From Candidatus Sulfotelmatobacter sp. (lineage in GTDB: Bacteria > Vulcanimicrobiota > Vulcanimicrobiia > Vulcanimicrobiales > Vulcanimicrobiaceae), in assembly GCA_035504415.1 (NCBI GenBank), contig DATJRY010000013.1, positions 62,001-126,000 on the forward strand: a DNA stretch of 64,000 nt, in the 5' to 3' direction. A program made the translations under genes and the position numbers. The notes under the pieces are model-generated. The model was not told where the DNA came from, made no database searches, and saw nothing but the letters and a program-made list of their open reading frames with translations. Each line of letters opens with the position of its first letter. Position 1 is the stretch's first letter. Positions 1 to 11,634 of the stretch are shown one piece after another.

Positions 1-288
1 AACACGCTGACGGCCGTCGTCGTGCCCGACGGCGTCGACGCCGACGCGATCCGCGCCACCATCCTCGAGCGTTTCGACATGTCGCTCGGCACCGGGCTCG
101 GTAAGGTGAAGGGCAAGGTGTTCCGCATCGGGCACTTGGGCTCGTTCAACGATCTGATGCTGGCCGGCACGCTCTGCGGCGTGCAGATGGGGCTCGAGCT
201 GACGGGCGTCGCGCACGGTGACGGCGTCACGCCGGCGCTGACCTACCTGGCGGCGCCGGCGGCAGAAAAGCAGCTCGCGGCGGTCTGA
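1..288 (+). CDS. Serine/alanine-glyoxylate aminotransferase, C-terminal end (partial)
   Basis: Only the last 95 codons are in the window; the reading frame is open from base 1 to the TGA at 286-288. The block FRIGHLGSFNDLMLAGTL is typical of the C-terminal domain of class V PLP-dependent aminotransferases of the serine-glyoxylate/alanine-glyoxylate group, which convert glyoxylate to glycine. The PLP lysine and cofactor domain lie upstream, so the exact substrate cannot be read here. The next gene starts 4 bases after the stop and encodes a 2-hydroxyacid dehydrogenase. The pair could therefore oxidise glycolate to glyoxylate and aminate it, but that pathway link is inferred from adjacency. Confidence 0.8.
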   Translation, partial: NTLTAVVVPDGVDADAIRATILERFDMSLGTGLGKVKGKVFRIGHLGSFNDLMLAGTLCGVQMGLELTGVAHGDGVTPALTYLAAPAAEKQLAAV

Positions 289-292
289 GCAC

Positions 293-3232
293 GTGAGCGC
301 GCAGGCGACCGCGCGCGAGCCGATCCTGACCCGACGCATCGAAGCACGGCTGCGCGCCGCGACCAGCGGCGAGGTCTGGTTCGACCGCACGACGCGCGGC
401 ATGTACGCGACCGACGCGTCGATCTATCAGATGATGCCGCTCGGCGTCGTCGCCCCGCGCCACGCCGACGAGCTCGACGCGATCCTGACGATCGCGCGCG
501 AAGAAGGCGTGCCGGTCACCGCGCGCGGCGGCGGGACCTCGCAGTGCGGGCAGACCGTCAACCGCGGACTGATCGTCGACGTCAGCCGCCACCTGCGCGA
601 GCTGATCGCGCTCGACGTCGCCAACCGGCGCGCGCGCGTCCAGCCGGGCATCGTGCTGGACGTGCTCAACCGGGCGCTCAAACCGCACGGCTTGTTCTTC
701 CCGGTCGACCCTTCGACGGCCAGTCGCTGCACCATCGGCGGCATGACCGCCAACAACAGCTCGGGTGCGCGCTCGATTCGCTACGGCATCATGGCCGACA
801 ACGTGCTCGGCATCGACGCGCTGCTGGCCGACGGCACCCGCGCGTGGTTCGGCGAGGTCGGAACGAACGGCGACGTCGGGCCAGCGCGCTACGCCGAGCT
901 GCTGGCGCGCGTGCGCGCCATCGCCGCGCGCGAGGCGACCGAGCTCGACGCCCGCATTCCCAAGGTGCTGCGCCACGTCGGCGGCTACGCGCTGCACAAG
1001 GTGCGCCCGGAGGCGGCCTTCAACGCGGCGACGCTGCTGGTCGGCTCGGAGGGGACGCTGGCGCTGTTCCGCGAGGTCGAGCTGGCGCTGCAGCCGCTGC
1101 CCGAGCACAAGGTGCTGGGCGTCTGCCACTTCCCGCGCTTCGCCGACGCGATGCGCGCGACGCAAGCGCTGGTCGCGCTCGATCCGGTCGCGGTCGAGCT
1201 GGTCGACCGCACGATGATCGAGCTGGCGCGCGGCATCCCCGCCTTCGCCGCGACGATGGCGAAGTACGTGCGCGGCGAGCCGGACGCGCTGCTGCTGGTC
1301 GAGTTCACCGCCGACGACCCCGAGCCGTTGCGTGACCGGCTGACGGCGCTGGCCGACGCGATGGCGGACCTCGGATTCGGGGGCGGCGTCGTCGGGCTGA
1401 CCGATCCGGCGCAGCAAGCCGAGATGCTCGACGTGCGCTCGCAAGGCCTCAACATCATGACCTCGATGCGCGGCGACGCCAAGCCCGTCTCGATCATCGA
1501 AGACTGCGCCGTCCCGCTCGAGCACCTGGCCGAGTACACCAGCGCGCTGACCGACGTCTTCACCAAGTACGGCACCACCGGCACCTGGTACGCGCACGCG
1601 TCGGTCGGCTGTCTGCACGTGCGGCCGGTGCTCGACATGAAGTCGGACGCCGACGTCGGCAAGCTGCGCGCGATCGCCGAGGAGGCGTTCGCGCTGGTGC
1701 GGCACTACGGCGGCGCGCACTCCGGCGAGCACGGCGACGGCATCGTGCGCTCGGAGTTCCACGCCGAGATGTTCGGGCCGCGCATCGTCGCCGCGTTCGG
1801 CGAGGTCAAGGCGGCCTTCGATCCGGCCAACCTGCTCAACCCCGGCAAGATCGTCGACGCACCCAAGATGGACGACCGCGCCAACTTCCGCTATGGTCCC
1901 GGCTACGCGCCGCTCCCGCTGGCGACAGCGCTGGACTGGTCGGCGTGGGGCGGTTTCACTGGCGCCGTCGAGATGTGCAACAACAACGGCGCCTGCCGCA
2001 AGGACGCCGGCGGCGCGATGTGTCCATCGTACCGGGTGACCGAGGACGAGCACGACGTCACCCGCGGGCGCGCCAACGCGCTGCGGCTGGCGTTGACCGG
2101 TCAGCTCGGCGCCGACGCCCTGACCTCCGCGGGCCTCTACGACGCCCTCGACCTGTGCGTCTCGTGCAAGGCCTGTCGCCGCGAGTGCCCGACCGGCGTC
2201 GACATGGCGCGCATGAAGATCGAGTTCCTGGCCCACTACCGCAAGGCCCACGGCATCCCGCTGCGCAGCCGCCTCGTTGCGGCGCTGCCGTGGATCGCGC
2301 ACTACGCCGGGCCGCTGCGAGCGCTGGCCAACCTGCGCGATCGTATCCCGGGTCTCGCGCGGGTGCTGGAGCCCCTGAGCGGGATGAGCGCGCAGCGCGA
2401 GCTGCCGCGCTGGAGTGCGCGTCCGTTCCGCGAGCGCGAAGCGGCAGCGACCACTTCGGCGCCGCAGGGCGAGATCGTGCTGTTCGTCGACACGTTCAAT
2501 CGCTGGTTCCAGCCCGCGGTGCTGCGCGACGCGCTGCGGGTGCTGGTCGCAGCCGGCTACGCACCGCGCTTTGCATCGGCGGACGGCGCGCAGCCGCTGT
2601 GCTGCGGACGTACGTACCTGGGCGCGGGGATGACCGACGCCGCGCGGAAGCAAGCGACGCGCACGATCGCCGCGCTGCTGCCGTTCGCGCGCCGCGGCGT
2701 ACCCATCGTCGGTCTTGAACCCTCGTGCCTGCTCACGCTGCGCGACGAATTTCTCGCGCTCGTCCCCACCGACGACGCGCGCCTGGTCGCCGACCACGCG
2801 CTGCTGTTCGAAGAGTTCGTCGCGCGCGAACTGGACGCCGGCCGGTGGAACCCGCCGCTGCGTTCACTCGACGCGCGGGCCGTCGTCCACGGCCACTGCC
2901 ACCAAAAGGCGTTCGGCGCGATGCCGGCCGTCCTGCGCGCGGTGCGCGCGATCCCCGGCCTCGCGGCCAGCGCGATCGAGTCGTCGTGCTGCGGGATGGC
3001 CGGGACGTTCGGCTACGAGCGCGAGCACGTCGGCATCTCGTTGCGGATGGCCGAGCGCGACCTGCTGCCGGCGGTGCGCGCCGCCGGCGAAGACACGTAC
3101 GTCGTCGCCGACGGTTTCAGCTGCAAGCACCAGATCGAGCACGGCGCCGGGCGCGAACCGCTGCACGTGGCGCAGCTGTTCGCGCTCGCGCTCGACCGTG
3201 CGGAGACTACGGCAGGCCGAGCTCCGACTTGA
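293..3232 (+). CDS. Fused FAD-linked and Fe-S 2-hydroxyacid dehydrogenase (GlcD-GlcF / YdiJ type)
   Basis: A 979-residue protein with a GTG start 4 bases after the aminotransferase stop. Residues about 50-230 form a PCMH-type FAD domain (ARGGGTSQCGQ near 78-87), followed by an FAD-linked oxidase C-terminal domain ending near LLNPGKIVD. After it comes a ferredoxin-like part with Cys clusters near 561 and at CVSCKACRRECP near 620, then two CCG-type modules (CCGRT near 768, SSCCGMAGT near 898) with HGHCHQK near 866. This is GlcD fused to GlcF, as in YdiJ-like enzymes. Candidate substrates are glycolate, D-lactate or D-2-hydroxyglutarate, with electrons passed to a quinone or cytochrome. Its 3' end overlaps the convergent protease gene by 26 bases. 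Confidence 0.85.
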   Translation: MSAQATAREPILTRRIEARLRAATSGEVWFDRTTRGMYATDASIYQMMPLGVVAPRHADELDAILTIAREEGVPVTARGGGTSQCGQTVNRGLIVDVSRHLRELIALDVANRRARVQPGIVLDVLNRALKPHGLFFPVDPSTASRCTIGGMTANNSSGARSIRYGIMADNVLGIDALLADGTRAWFGEVGTNGDVGPARYAELLARVRAIAAREATELDARIPKVLRHVGGYALHKVRPEAAFNAATLLVGSEGTLALFREVELALQPLPEHKVLGVCHFPRFADAMRATQALVALDPVAVELVDRTMIELARGIPAFAATMAKYVRGEPDALLLVEFTADDPEPLRDRLTALADAMADLGFGGGVVGLTDPAQQAEMLDVRSQGLNIMTSMRGDAKPVSIIEDCAVPLEHLAEYTSALTDVFTKYGTTGTWYAHASVGCLHVRPVLDMKSDADVGKLRAIAEEAFALVRHYGGAHSGEHGDGIVRSEFHAEMFGPRIVAAFGEVKAAFDPANLLNPGKIVDAPKMDDRANFRYGPGYAPLPLATALDWSAWGGFTGAVEMCNNNGACRKDAGGAMCPSYRVTEDEHDVTRGRANALRLALTGQLGADALTSAGLYDALDLCVSCKACRRECPTGVDMARMKIEFLAHYRKAHGIPLRSRLVAALPWIAHYAGPLRALANLRDRIPGLARVLEPLSGMSAQRELPRWSARPFREREAAATTSAPQGEIVLFVDTFNRWFQPAVLRDALRVLVAAGYAPRFASADGAQPLCCGRTYLGAGMTDAARKQATRTIAALLPFARRGVPIVGLEPSCLLTLRDEFLALVPTDDARLVADHALLFEEFVARELDAGRWNPPLRSLDARAVVHGHCHQKAFGAMPAVLRAVRAIPGLAASAIESSCCGMAGTFGYEREHVGISLRMAERDLLPAVRAAGEDTYVVADGFSCKHQIEHGAGREPLHVAQLFALALDRAETTAGRAPT

Positions 3233-4160
3233 TGTACTGCCAACCGCTGAAGAGTTTGAGCGGGGCGCCCGAGTCCTGGATGGTCGCGACGTGGATGCCG
3301 ATCAACGTGACCTTGTTGTTCGGCTTGTCGTTGTAATAGAACACCGGGCCGCCGCTGTCGCCGGCTTGCGACTGATAGTTCGCCCCGTACTGGTTCTTGA
3401 GCGTGCCGTAGTCGCTCTGCCAGGTGATCCCGGTTTTGGTGATCTTGCCGGTCGAAAGCGGCACCGTGATGGCGCCCTGCATGCAGATGTCGGTGTTGAC
3501 GGCGGGCGGCGCGGTCTTCGCCGTCACCGTGAAGTAGGCGTCCTTGGCGCGCCAGATCCGGTCCTTGGTCGCCGTGACGAACGGATCGATGATCGTCAAC
3601 GCCGAGTCCGAGCTGCGATTGTTGTACGGCGGGTTCTTCTGCACCGAGCCGATCTTGTTACCGCCGCCCATGTCGGGCTGACCGACGTTCGAACCGGTCG
3701 TGCCGACCCCAACGACGTGTGACGACACGACCGCGTAGACGCTGCTGGCCTCGACGATGACCGTCAGCGTACCGTAGCCGGTCCCTTGGCCCAACATTTG
3801 CACGCCGCCCCACAGCGGGCGCACTTTGCTGTTCTTGCTCGGTGCATCCAGGGGCATCGCCTGGGTGCTGGAGTCGAACGAGGCCGTCACGCGCTCGACG
3901 TGCAGCGGGACGTCGCCCGCCAGCCGCCGCAACGCGTCCTCGCGTGCTCGAACCAAGTCGTCCGGCGCGCTCTTGTCGATGCCGATGTAGAGCCGCCCGT
4001 CGTCGTCCACGTACGTGACGCGCACCGGCAGGTCGTCCAGCTCGCGAACGACGCTCGCGTCGAGGCCCGCGGCCAGCGGTGCGGCGCGATCGGTCCGACC
4101 GCGATGCACCATGAAATCCGACACGCGCTCGTGCGCGCGCGCCAACTCGTCTGTTGCCAT
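3207..4160 (-). CDS. Trypsin-like (chymotrypsin-fold) serine protease
   Basis: A 317-residue protein. GDSGGPV at residues 267-273 supplies the nucleophile Ser269 and oxyanion-hole glycines of S1-type proteases. His148 in VVSSHVVG and Asp185 in SSDSAL are the likely partners, but the His sits in an unusual context instead of the usual AAHC. No signal peptide or membrane segment is visible at the N-terminus, so it may act in the cytoplasm or leave by another route. Residues 1-115 are not recognised and could be a pro-region. An AAGGG stretch lies 8 bases before the ATG. The family call is good; the substrate is unknown. Confidence 0.72.
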   Translation of the reverse strand: MATDELARAHERVSDFMVHRGRTDRAAPLAAGLDASVVRELDDLPVRVTYVDDDGRLYIGIDKSAPDDLVRAREDALRRLAGDVPLHVERVTASFDSSTQAMPLDAPSKNSKVRPLWGGVQMLGQGTGYGTLTVIVEASSVYAVVSSHVVGVGTTGSNVGQPDMGGGNKIGSVQKNPPYNNRSSDSALTIIDPFVTATKDRIWRAKDAYFTVTAKTAPPAVNTDICMQGAITVPLSTGKITKTGITWQSDYGTLKNQYGANYQSQAGDSGGPVFYYNDKPNNKVTLIGIHVATIQDSGAPLKLFSGWQYIKSELGLP

Positions 4161-4238
4161 GATTCACACCCTTTGCACACCCGTTCGCTCGCCGCTCGGC
4201 GAGGGGAACCGCTCACGAAGAGCAAGGTTCCTCGCCGA

Positions 4239-4279
4239 GTATAATCGCCTCTTCGCACGGGCGCAAGAGGCGATTATAC
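4239..4279. promoter_or_regulatory. Perfect 15-bp inverted repeat containing TATAAT on both strands
   Basis: Bases 4239-4253 and 4265-4279 are exact reverse complements separated by 11 bases. Each arm contains TATAAT, so a consensus -10 box is present on both strands (plus 4240-4245, minus 4278-4273). The minus-strand copy would give the protease gene a leader of roughly 100 bases. Read as RNA it is also a stable stem 12 bases after the stop of the 4291-4803 gene, but it has no T tract. It may be a promoter/operator or a terminator. Confidence 0.5.
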
Positions 4280-4290
4280 GCCGCGCGCGA

Positions 4291-4803
4291 TCAGTCGTCG
4301 CGCAAGACGAAGAACTCTTCGCGCACGACCGCGACGGGCGGGGCGTCCTCGATCGTCCGGTCGGCCGCATCACCCGCGGGGTGGCGTTCGGCGGCTACCA
4401 TGCGCGAGGCGGCCAGCGGGTCGTCGCCGGATGCGTCGTCCTCGATCAGCGCCGAACGGACGGTGCCCCCGTGCGCCGTGACCTCGCGCTCGATCTCGAC
4501 CGGATCCATCCCCTCGGCCACCAGCACCGCGTCGCCCTCGACGATCGTGCCGTCGACGAGCAGCGCGTCTTCCTCCTCGACACCGTGCTCGCGCAACACA
4601 TCGTACAATGTACGGTCGCTGTCGCGATGAAACCACCGCATGATCGGGTTCCGCTCAGCGGCGCGCTGACTCGTCTGTGCACCGTGCGTCACGCCGATCC
4701 AGGTGTGCATGCCGTCGCGGTGCAAAGCGTGCGCCGTCTTGTTGGCCGCTTCGCGTGACGGGAAGCTGGCCACGATCGTGATCTTGTCGTCGAATTCGTC
4801 CAT
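4291..4803 (-). CDS. Conserved-looking small protein of unknown function
   Basis: A 170-residue acidic protein with GGAGG six bases before the ATG, which supports the start. The first 40 residues (TIVASFPSREAANKTAHAL) resemble the small alpha/beta repeat of YflT/general-stress-type proteins, but the match is weak. The rest is charged and contains a segment around DALLVDGTIVEGDAVLVAEG. There is no signal peptide, transmembrane segment or catalytic motif I can name. It stands alone between the quinone oxidoreductase and the protease on the same strand. Function unknown. Confidence 0.6.
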   Translation of the reverse strand: MDEFDDKITIVASFPSREAANKTAHALHRDGMHTWIGVTHGAQTSQRAAERNPIMRWFHRDSDRTLYDVLREHGVEEEDALLVDGTIVEGDAVLVAEGMDPVEIEREVTAHGGTVRSALIEDDASGDDPLAASRMVAAERHPAGDAADRTIEDAPPVAVVREEFFVLRDD

Positions 4804-4865
4804 GCGAAACCTCCGCCGTGCACGTACCCGGCGTCGCCTCCGCCCTATCGACGATCTGCGTCACG

Positions 4866-5837
4866 TTAGGGGACGAGCAGCACCTTGCCGGTGCTCGCGC
4901 GCGATTCGACATGGCGCTGCGCTTCGGCCGCGTCTTTGAGCGCGTATCGCGCGCCGACGACGACGTTCACCGCGCCGCTCGCGACCAGGTCGAGCGCGGC
5001 TTGCATGCCGGGGCGCAGGTCCGCCGGCCGGGCCGCGCGATAGCCGCCGGTCGAATAGCCCAGAACCGCGCGATTCGACATGTGCAGATCGTTGCTCGCG
5101 ACGTGCCCGGGCTCGCCGGACGCCATCCCGAACACCGCGTAACGGCCGAACGGGGCGAGCACCGGGAAGAGCGCGGCGAACATCGGGCCGGCGACGGAAT
5201 CGAGCACGACGTCGACGCCGCGATCGCCGACCGCGGCCTTCACGCGCGCCGGGACGTCGGCGATGTGGTGATCGATGGTGACGTCGGCACCGGCTTCGCG
5301 CGCGACGGCCAGCTTCTCCGAGCCGCCGGCGACGCCGACGATCGTCGCCGCGCCGAGCGCGCGCGCCATCTGGATCGCGATCGTGCCGACACCGCCGGCG
5401 GCCGCGCTGATGGCGACCGTCTCGCCGCGCTGCATGCGCGTCGTCATCGTCAGCAGGTTGTACGCGGTGACCAGCATCGTCGAAGCCGACGCCGCCTCGT
5501 CGGAGACCGCGTCGGGCAACGGATACGTCAGCACCGTCTTGGCGCGCGCGATCTCGGTGTAGCCGCCGTCTTCGGGGAACGCCGCGACGCGCTGGCCGAC
5601 GCGAAAATCGGTCACCCCCGCGCCCAGCGCGAGGATCGTACCGACGCAGTCCAGGCCCGGCGTGAACGGCGGCGGGCTGCCGCGATAGCCGCCCTTACGC
5701 CGCTGGATGTCGGCGAAGTTGATGCCGCTCAGGGTGACCCGGATCGTCACCTCGCCCGGGCCGGGCGTGGGATCGGGTTGCTCTTTCCAGAGCAGGACCT
5801 CGGGGCCACCGGTTTGCTCGACGACGATCGCGTGCAT
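4866..5837 (-). CDS. NADPH:quinone oxidoreductase / MDR-family dehydrogenase
   Basis: A 323-residue medium-chain dehydrogenase/reductase. The N-terminal GroES-like part contains LSGINFADIQRRKGGY and PFTPGLDCVGTI; the nucleotide-binding part contains AAAGGVGTIAIQMARALGA. The zinc-binding cysteines of alcohol dehydrogenases are absent, which places it with the QOR/zeta-crystallin group that reduces quinones or enones with NADPH. The length is normal for the family. A hairpin separates it from the 60-residue gene upstream, so it is probably transcribed on its own. The physiological substrate cannot be read from sequence. Confidence 0.85.
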   Translation of the reverse strand: MHAIVVEQTGGPEVLLWKEQPDPTPGPGEVTIRVTLSGINFADIQRRKGGYRGSPPPFTPGLDCVGTILALGAGVTDFRVGQRVAAFPEDGGYTEIARAKTVLTYPLPDAVSDEAASASTMLVTAYNLLTMTTRMQRGETVAISAAAGGVGTIAIQMARALGAATIVGVAGGSEKLAVAREAGADVTIDHHIADVPARVKAAVGDRGVDVVLDSVAGPMFAALFPVLAPFGRYAVFGMASGEPGHVASNDLHMSNRAVLGYSTGGYRAARPADLRPGMQAALDLVASGAVNVVVGARYALKDAAEAQRHVESRASTGKVLLVP

Positions 5838-5865
5838 GCGGCGCGCCTTCGCGCCGACGGTCGAA

Positions 5866-5885
5866 CACCCCGCCCGCGCGGGGTG
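5866..5885 (-). terminator. Strong GC hairpin, terminator-like
   Basis: CACCCCGC (5866-5873) and GCGGGGTG (5878-5885) pair perfectly around a 4-base loop. The hairpin starts six bases after the stop codon of the 60-residue minus-strand gene and precedes the quinone oxidoreductase. There is no T tract, so it is a candidate weak or factor-dependent terminator. Confidence 0.5.
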
Positions 5886-5891
5886 CGAACG

Positions 5892-6074
5892 CTACTCCGC
5901 GCGCGTGATGGAGAGAACGCCGTAGCGGCGCTCGAAGCGCTTGCGGTCCTCGGCGAACATCGCGCGAACGCGATCCGATTCGACCTCAGCCGCGCGCTGC
6001 GCCGCCTCGTCGTTCTTCGCCTTCAGGGCCGCTTGGGCTGCCTTCACCGCGGCGACGGTCGGTTTCGTACGCAT
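5892..6074 (-). CDS. Small Ala/Lys/Arg-rich helical protein of unknown function
   Basis: An ATG at 6074 opens a 60-residue frame. The sequence is charged and probably one long helix or coiled coil (VKAAQAALKAKNDEAAQRAA, then EDRKRFERRYGVLSI). It follows atpC on the same strand after tandem hairpins and is itself followed by a strong hairpin, so it looks like a separate small transcription unit. No known domain was recognised. Confidence 0.5.
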   Translation of the reverse strand: MRTKPTVAAVKAAQAALKAKNDEAAQRAAEVESDRVRAMFAEDRKRFERRYGVLSITRAE

Positions 6075-6118
6075 AGAGCGTGGTTGCGCGTCGGCCCGAA
6101 ACGACCTGCGCGCCGGAT

Positions 6119-6158
6119 CGGCCGCAGGCCGAACGTGACGGCTTCGCCGCAGCGAAGC
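6119..6158 (-). terminator. Tandem hairpins after atpC
   Basis: GCTTCGC (6141-6147) pairs with GCGAAGC (6152-6158) around a tetraloop, immediately after the atpC stop on the minus strand. A second hairpin CGGCC/GGCCG follows at 6119-6131. Together they probably end the ATP synthase transcript, although no T run follows. Confidence 0.5.
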
Positions 6159-6160
6159 GA

Positions 6161-6577
6161 CTATACGCCGGCGACGTGCAGGCGAGCGTGGGCGAAGTCG
6201 ATCTTCGCCTGCGCGCGGCGCCAAGCAGCCTGATCGCCGCCGGCCGCACGCTGCTCGTCTTGCGCCGCCTGGAGGTCGGCGCGCGCCTGGCCGATGTCGA
6301 TCTCGTCGCGTGCGAGCGCCGCGTCGGCCAGGATCGTGATCTTGCCGGGCAGCGCTTGGAGAAAGCCCTCGCCGCACGCCAGCTCGAGCCGGTGCGTCGC
6401 GCCCTCGCCTTCGCGGACGTTGGCGCGCAGCACTCCCGGCCGCAGCGCCGTCAAGAACGGCGCGTGCGATGGGAGAATACCGACTTCGCCTTCGGTGCCG
6501 ACGGCGATGACCAGCTCCGCCTGTCCATCGTACTTGACCGACAGCGGCGTGATGAGCTGAAACGGGATCGCGCTCAT
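6161..6577 (-). CDS. atpC: ATP synthase F1 epsilon subunit
   Basis: A 138-residue epsilon subunit: an N-terminal beta-sandwich (LITPLSVKYDGQAELVIAVG, GEVGILPSHAPFLTAL) and a C-terminal helical hairpin (RDEIDIGQARADLQAAQDE). It couples the rotor to the c-ring and can inhibit ATP hydrolysis in F1Fo. It is the last ATP synthase gene in the run. A 119-base GC-rich repeat separates it from atpD, and the final bases of that repeat supply the sequence just before its ATG. Confidence 0.95.
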   Translation of the reverse strand: MSAIPFQLITPLSVKYDGQAELVIAVGTEGEVGILPSHAPFLTALRPGVLRANVREGEGATHRLELACGEGFLQALPGKITILADAALARDEIDIGQARADLQAAQDEQRAAGGDQAAWRRAQAKIDFAHARLHVAGV

Positions 6578-6696
6578 TTTAACGGCGCTCCGCCCCGGGC
6601 TCCGCGCCCCCCACGCGTAGCGTGGGGCCCCCGGGACCGACCTCGCAACAACATGGTGCTCAGGGCGCGATGGTTCTGCGCTCGGTCCATCACCAT
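6578..6696 (-). repeat. GC-rich intergenic repeat, copy A (atpD-atpC gap)
   Basis: This element fills the gap between the atpD stop and the atpC ATG. It closely matches 61760-61876 over its whole length, although the two sit 55 kb apart. Read on the minus strand, both begin ATGGT(A/G)ATGGACCGAGCGCAG, share GCGAGGTCGG in the middle and end GCGGAGCGCCG(C/T)TAAA directly before the next gene's ATG. A CCCCACGC/GCGTGGGG hairpin is central. It also carries a 40-codon frame whose TGA overlaps the atpC ATG (ATGA). Confidence 0.75.
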
Positions 6697-6703
6697 ACTG
6701 CTG

Positions 6704-10590
<3,887 letters not shown>

Positions 10591-10606
10591 GGCGTGCTTT
10601 CTCGGG

Positions 10607-11143
10607 CTAGTTCGTGGACAAGAGGCGGGCGATGTCGGCCAGGCGGCCGGCGACGGTCCCGTCGGCGACGCGGTCGCCCAGCGTGATGCGGACACCGCCG
10701 ATCAGATTGGGATCGACGCTCTGCGTGACGTCGAACGGCGTGCCGTAGGCCTTGGTGAGGCGGTCGACGATCGACTGCAGCTCGCCGGGCTCGAGCGGCC
10801 GCGCACTGGTGACGCGCAGCAGCTGCGCGCCGCGCGCTTCGCGCTCGAGGATCTCGTACTGGCGCAGGATCTCTTCGGCCAGCGACTCGCGGCGCTTGCG
10901 GATGAGCAGCAGCACCGTATGCAGCGCGATCGGGTCGAGGCCGGCGAACGCCTGCGCGATCACCGACTCCTTCTCTTTGCGGTCGACCACCGGCGAGCGG
11001 TAGAAGCGCCGGACCTGTTCGTCCGACATGAGCGCGTTGACGAAGGTCCGCAAGTCGCGCTGAATCTGGGTCGTCTTGGCGGCGTCGGTCGCCAGGCCGA
11101 AAACGGCCGTCGCGTAGCGGCGGGCGAGTGTTTCGTTCGGCAT
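10607..11143 (-). CDS. atpH: ATP synthase F1 delta subunit (OSCP)
   Basis: A 178-residue delta subunit with the N-terminal [13 protein letters not shown] motif and the C-terminal block [21 protein letters not shown] that defines the family. It joins the peripheral stalk to the top of F1. Its ATG shares one base with the atpF stop (TGATG), implying translational coupling to the peripheral stalk subunit upstream. Confidence 0.95.
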   Translation of the reverse strand: MPNETLARRYATAVFGLATDAAKTTQIQRDLRTFVNALMSDEQVRRFYRSPVVDRKEKESVIAQAFAGLDPIALHTVLLLIRKRRESLAEEILRQYEILEREARGAQLLRVTSARPLEPGELQSIVDRLTKAYGTPFDVTQSVDPNLIGGVRITLGDRVADGTVAGRLADIARLLSTN

Positions 11144-11634
11144 CAGCCGGCCTTCCGCGCGGCGAGATCGGACACCGTGGCCTCGACCAGGCGATTGTCG
11201 GTCGCGGTATCGATGCGCGACCCGGCCTGCGCGCTGGCTTTCACCAGCGCCTTCTCGATGAACTCGACGCGCAGCCGGTCACGCGCCTGCATCCGGGCCC
11301 GCTCCAGCTCGTGGTCGGCGTTGCGCAGGATGCGCTCGGCCTCGGCCTTGGCTTGCTCGAGCGCGTGCGCCCGCTCGCGCTGCGCGACGGACTCGACCCG
11401 GCTGCGGATCTCGCGCGCGTCCTCGTCGGCACGCTCGATCTCCGCGCGGGCCTCGGCGACGGCGCGTTTCATCTCCTCGCGGTGCTTCTCGGCTTCCGCC
11501 AACTCGTCGTTCTTGGCGGCCTGGTAGCTCGAGAGCGCCGGCTTGATCCACTTGTTGAAGCCCCAGATCGCGACCAGTACGAAGATGACCGCGCCGGCCA
11601 TCTGCGAGACGAGCGCCAAGGTGTCCAGGCTCAT
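11143..11634 (-). CDS. atpF: ATP synthase Fo b subunit
   Basis: A 163-residue peripheral-stalk subunit. One N-terminal membrane helix (GAVIFVLVAIWGFNKWIKPAL) is followed by a long charged coiled coil. It overlaps the preceding b-like gene by ATGA and the following atpH by one base. Two b-type genes in a row suggest a b/b' heterodimer stalk, as in cyanobacteria and alphaproteobacteria. Which of the two corresponds to b' cannot be settled from sequence alone. Confidence 0.9.
   Translation of the reverse strand: MSLDTLALVSQMAGAVIFVLVAIWGFNKWIKPALSSYQAAKNDELAEAEKHREEMKRAVAEARAEIERADEDAREIRSRVESVAQRERAHALEQAKAEAERILRNADHELERARMQARDRLRVEFIEKALVKASAQAGSRIDTATDNRLVEATVSDLAARKAG

Noticed and set aside
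227-2797. An 856-residue open frame antisense to the hydroxyacid dehydrogenase
   Set aside because: It is rich in Arg, Gln, Ala and Val with no domain, typical of the antisense frame of a high-GC gene. The sense frame has clear FAD and Fe-S motifs.
6578-6695. A 40-residue coding gene in repeat copy A
   Set aside because: The frame overlaps atpC neatly, but the frame in copy B differs in length and C-terminus while nucleotides are conserved. A DNA or RNA element explains it better, though translation is not excluded.
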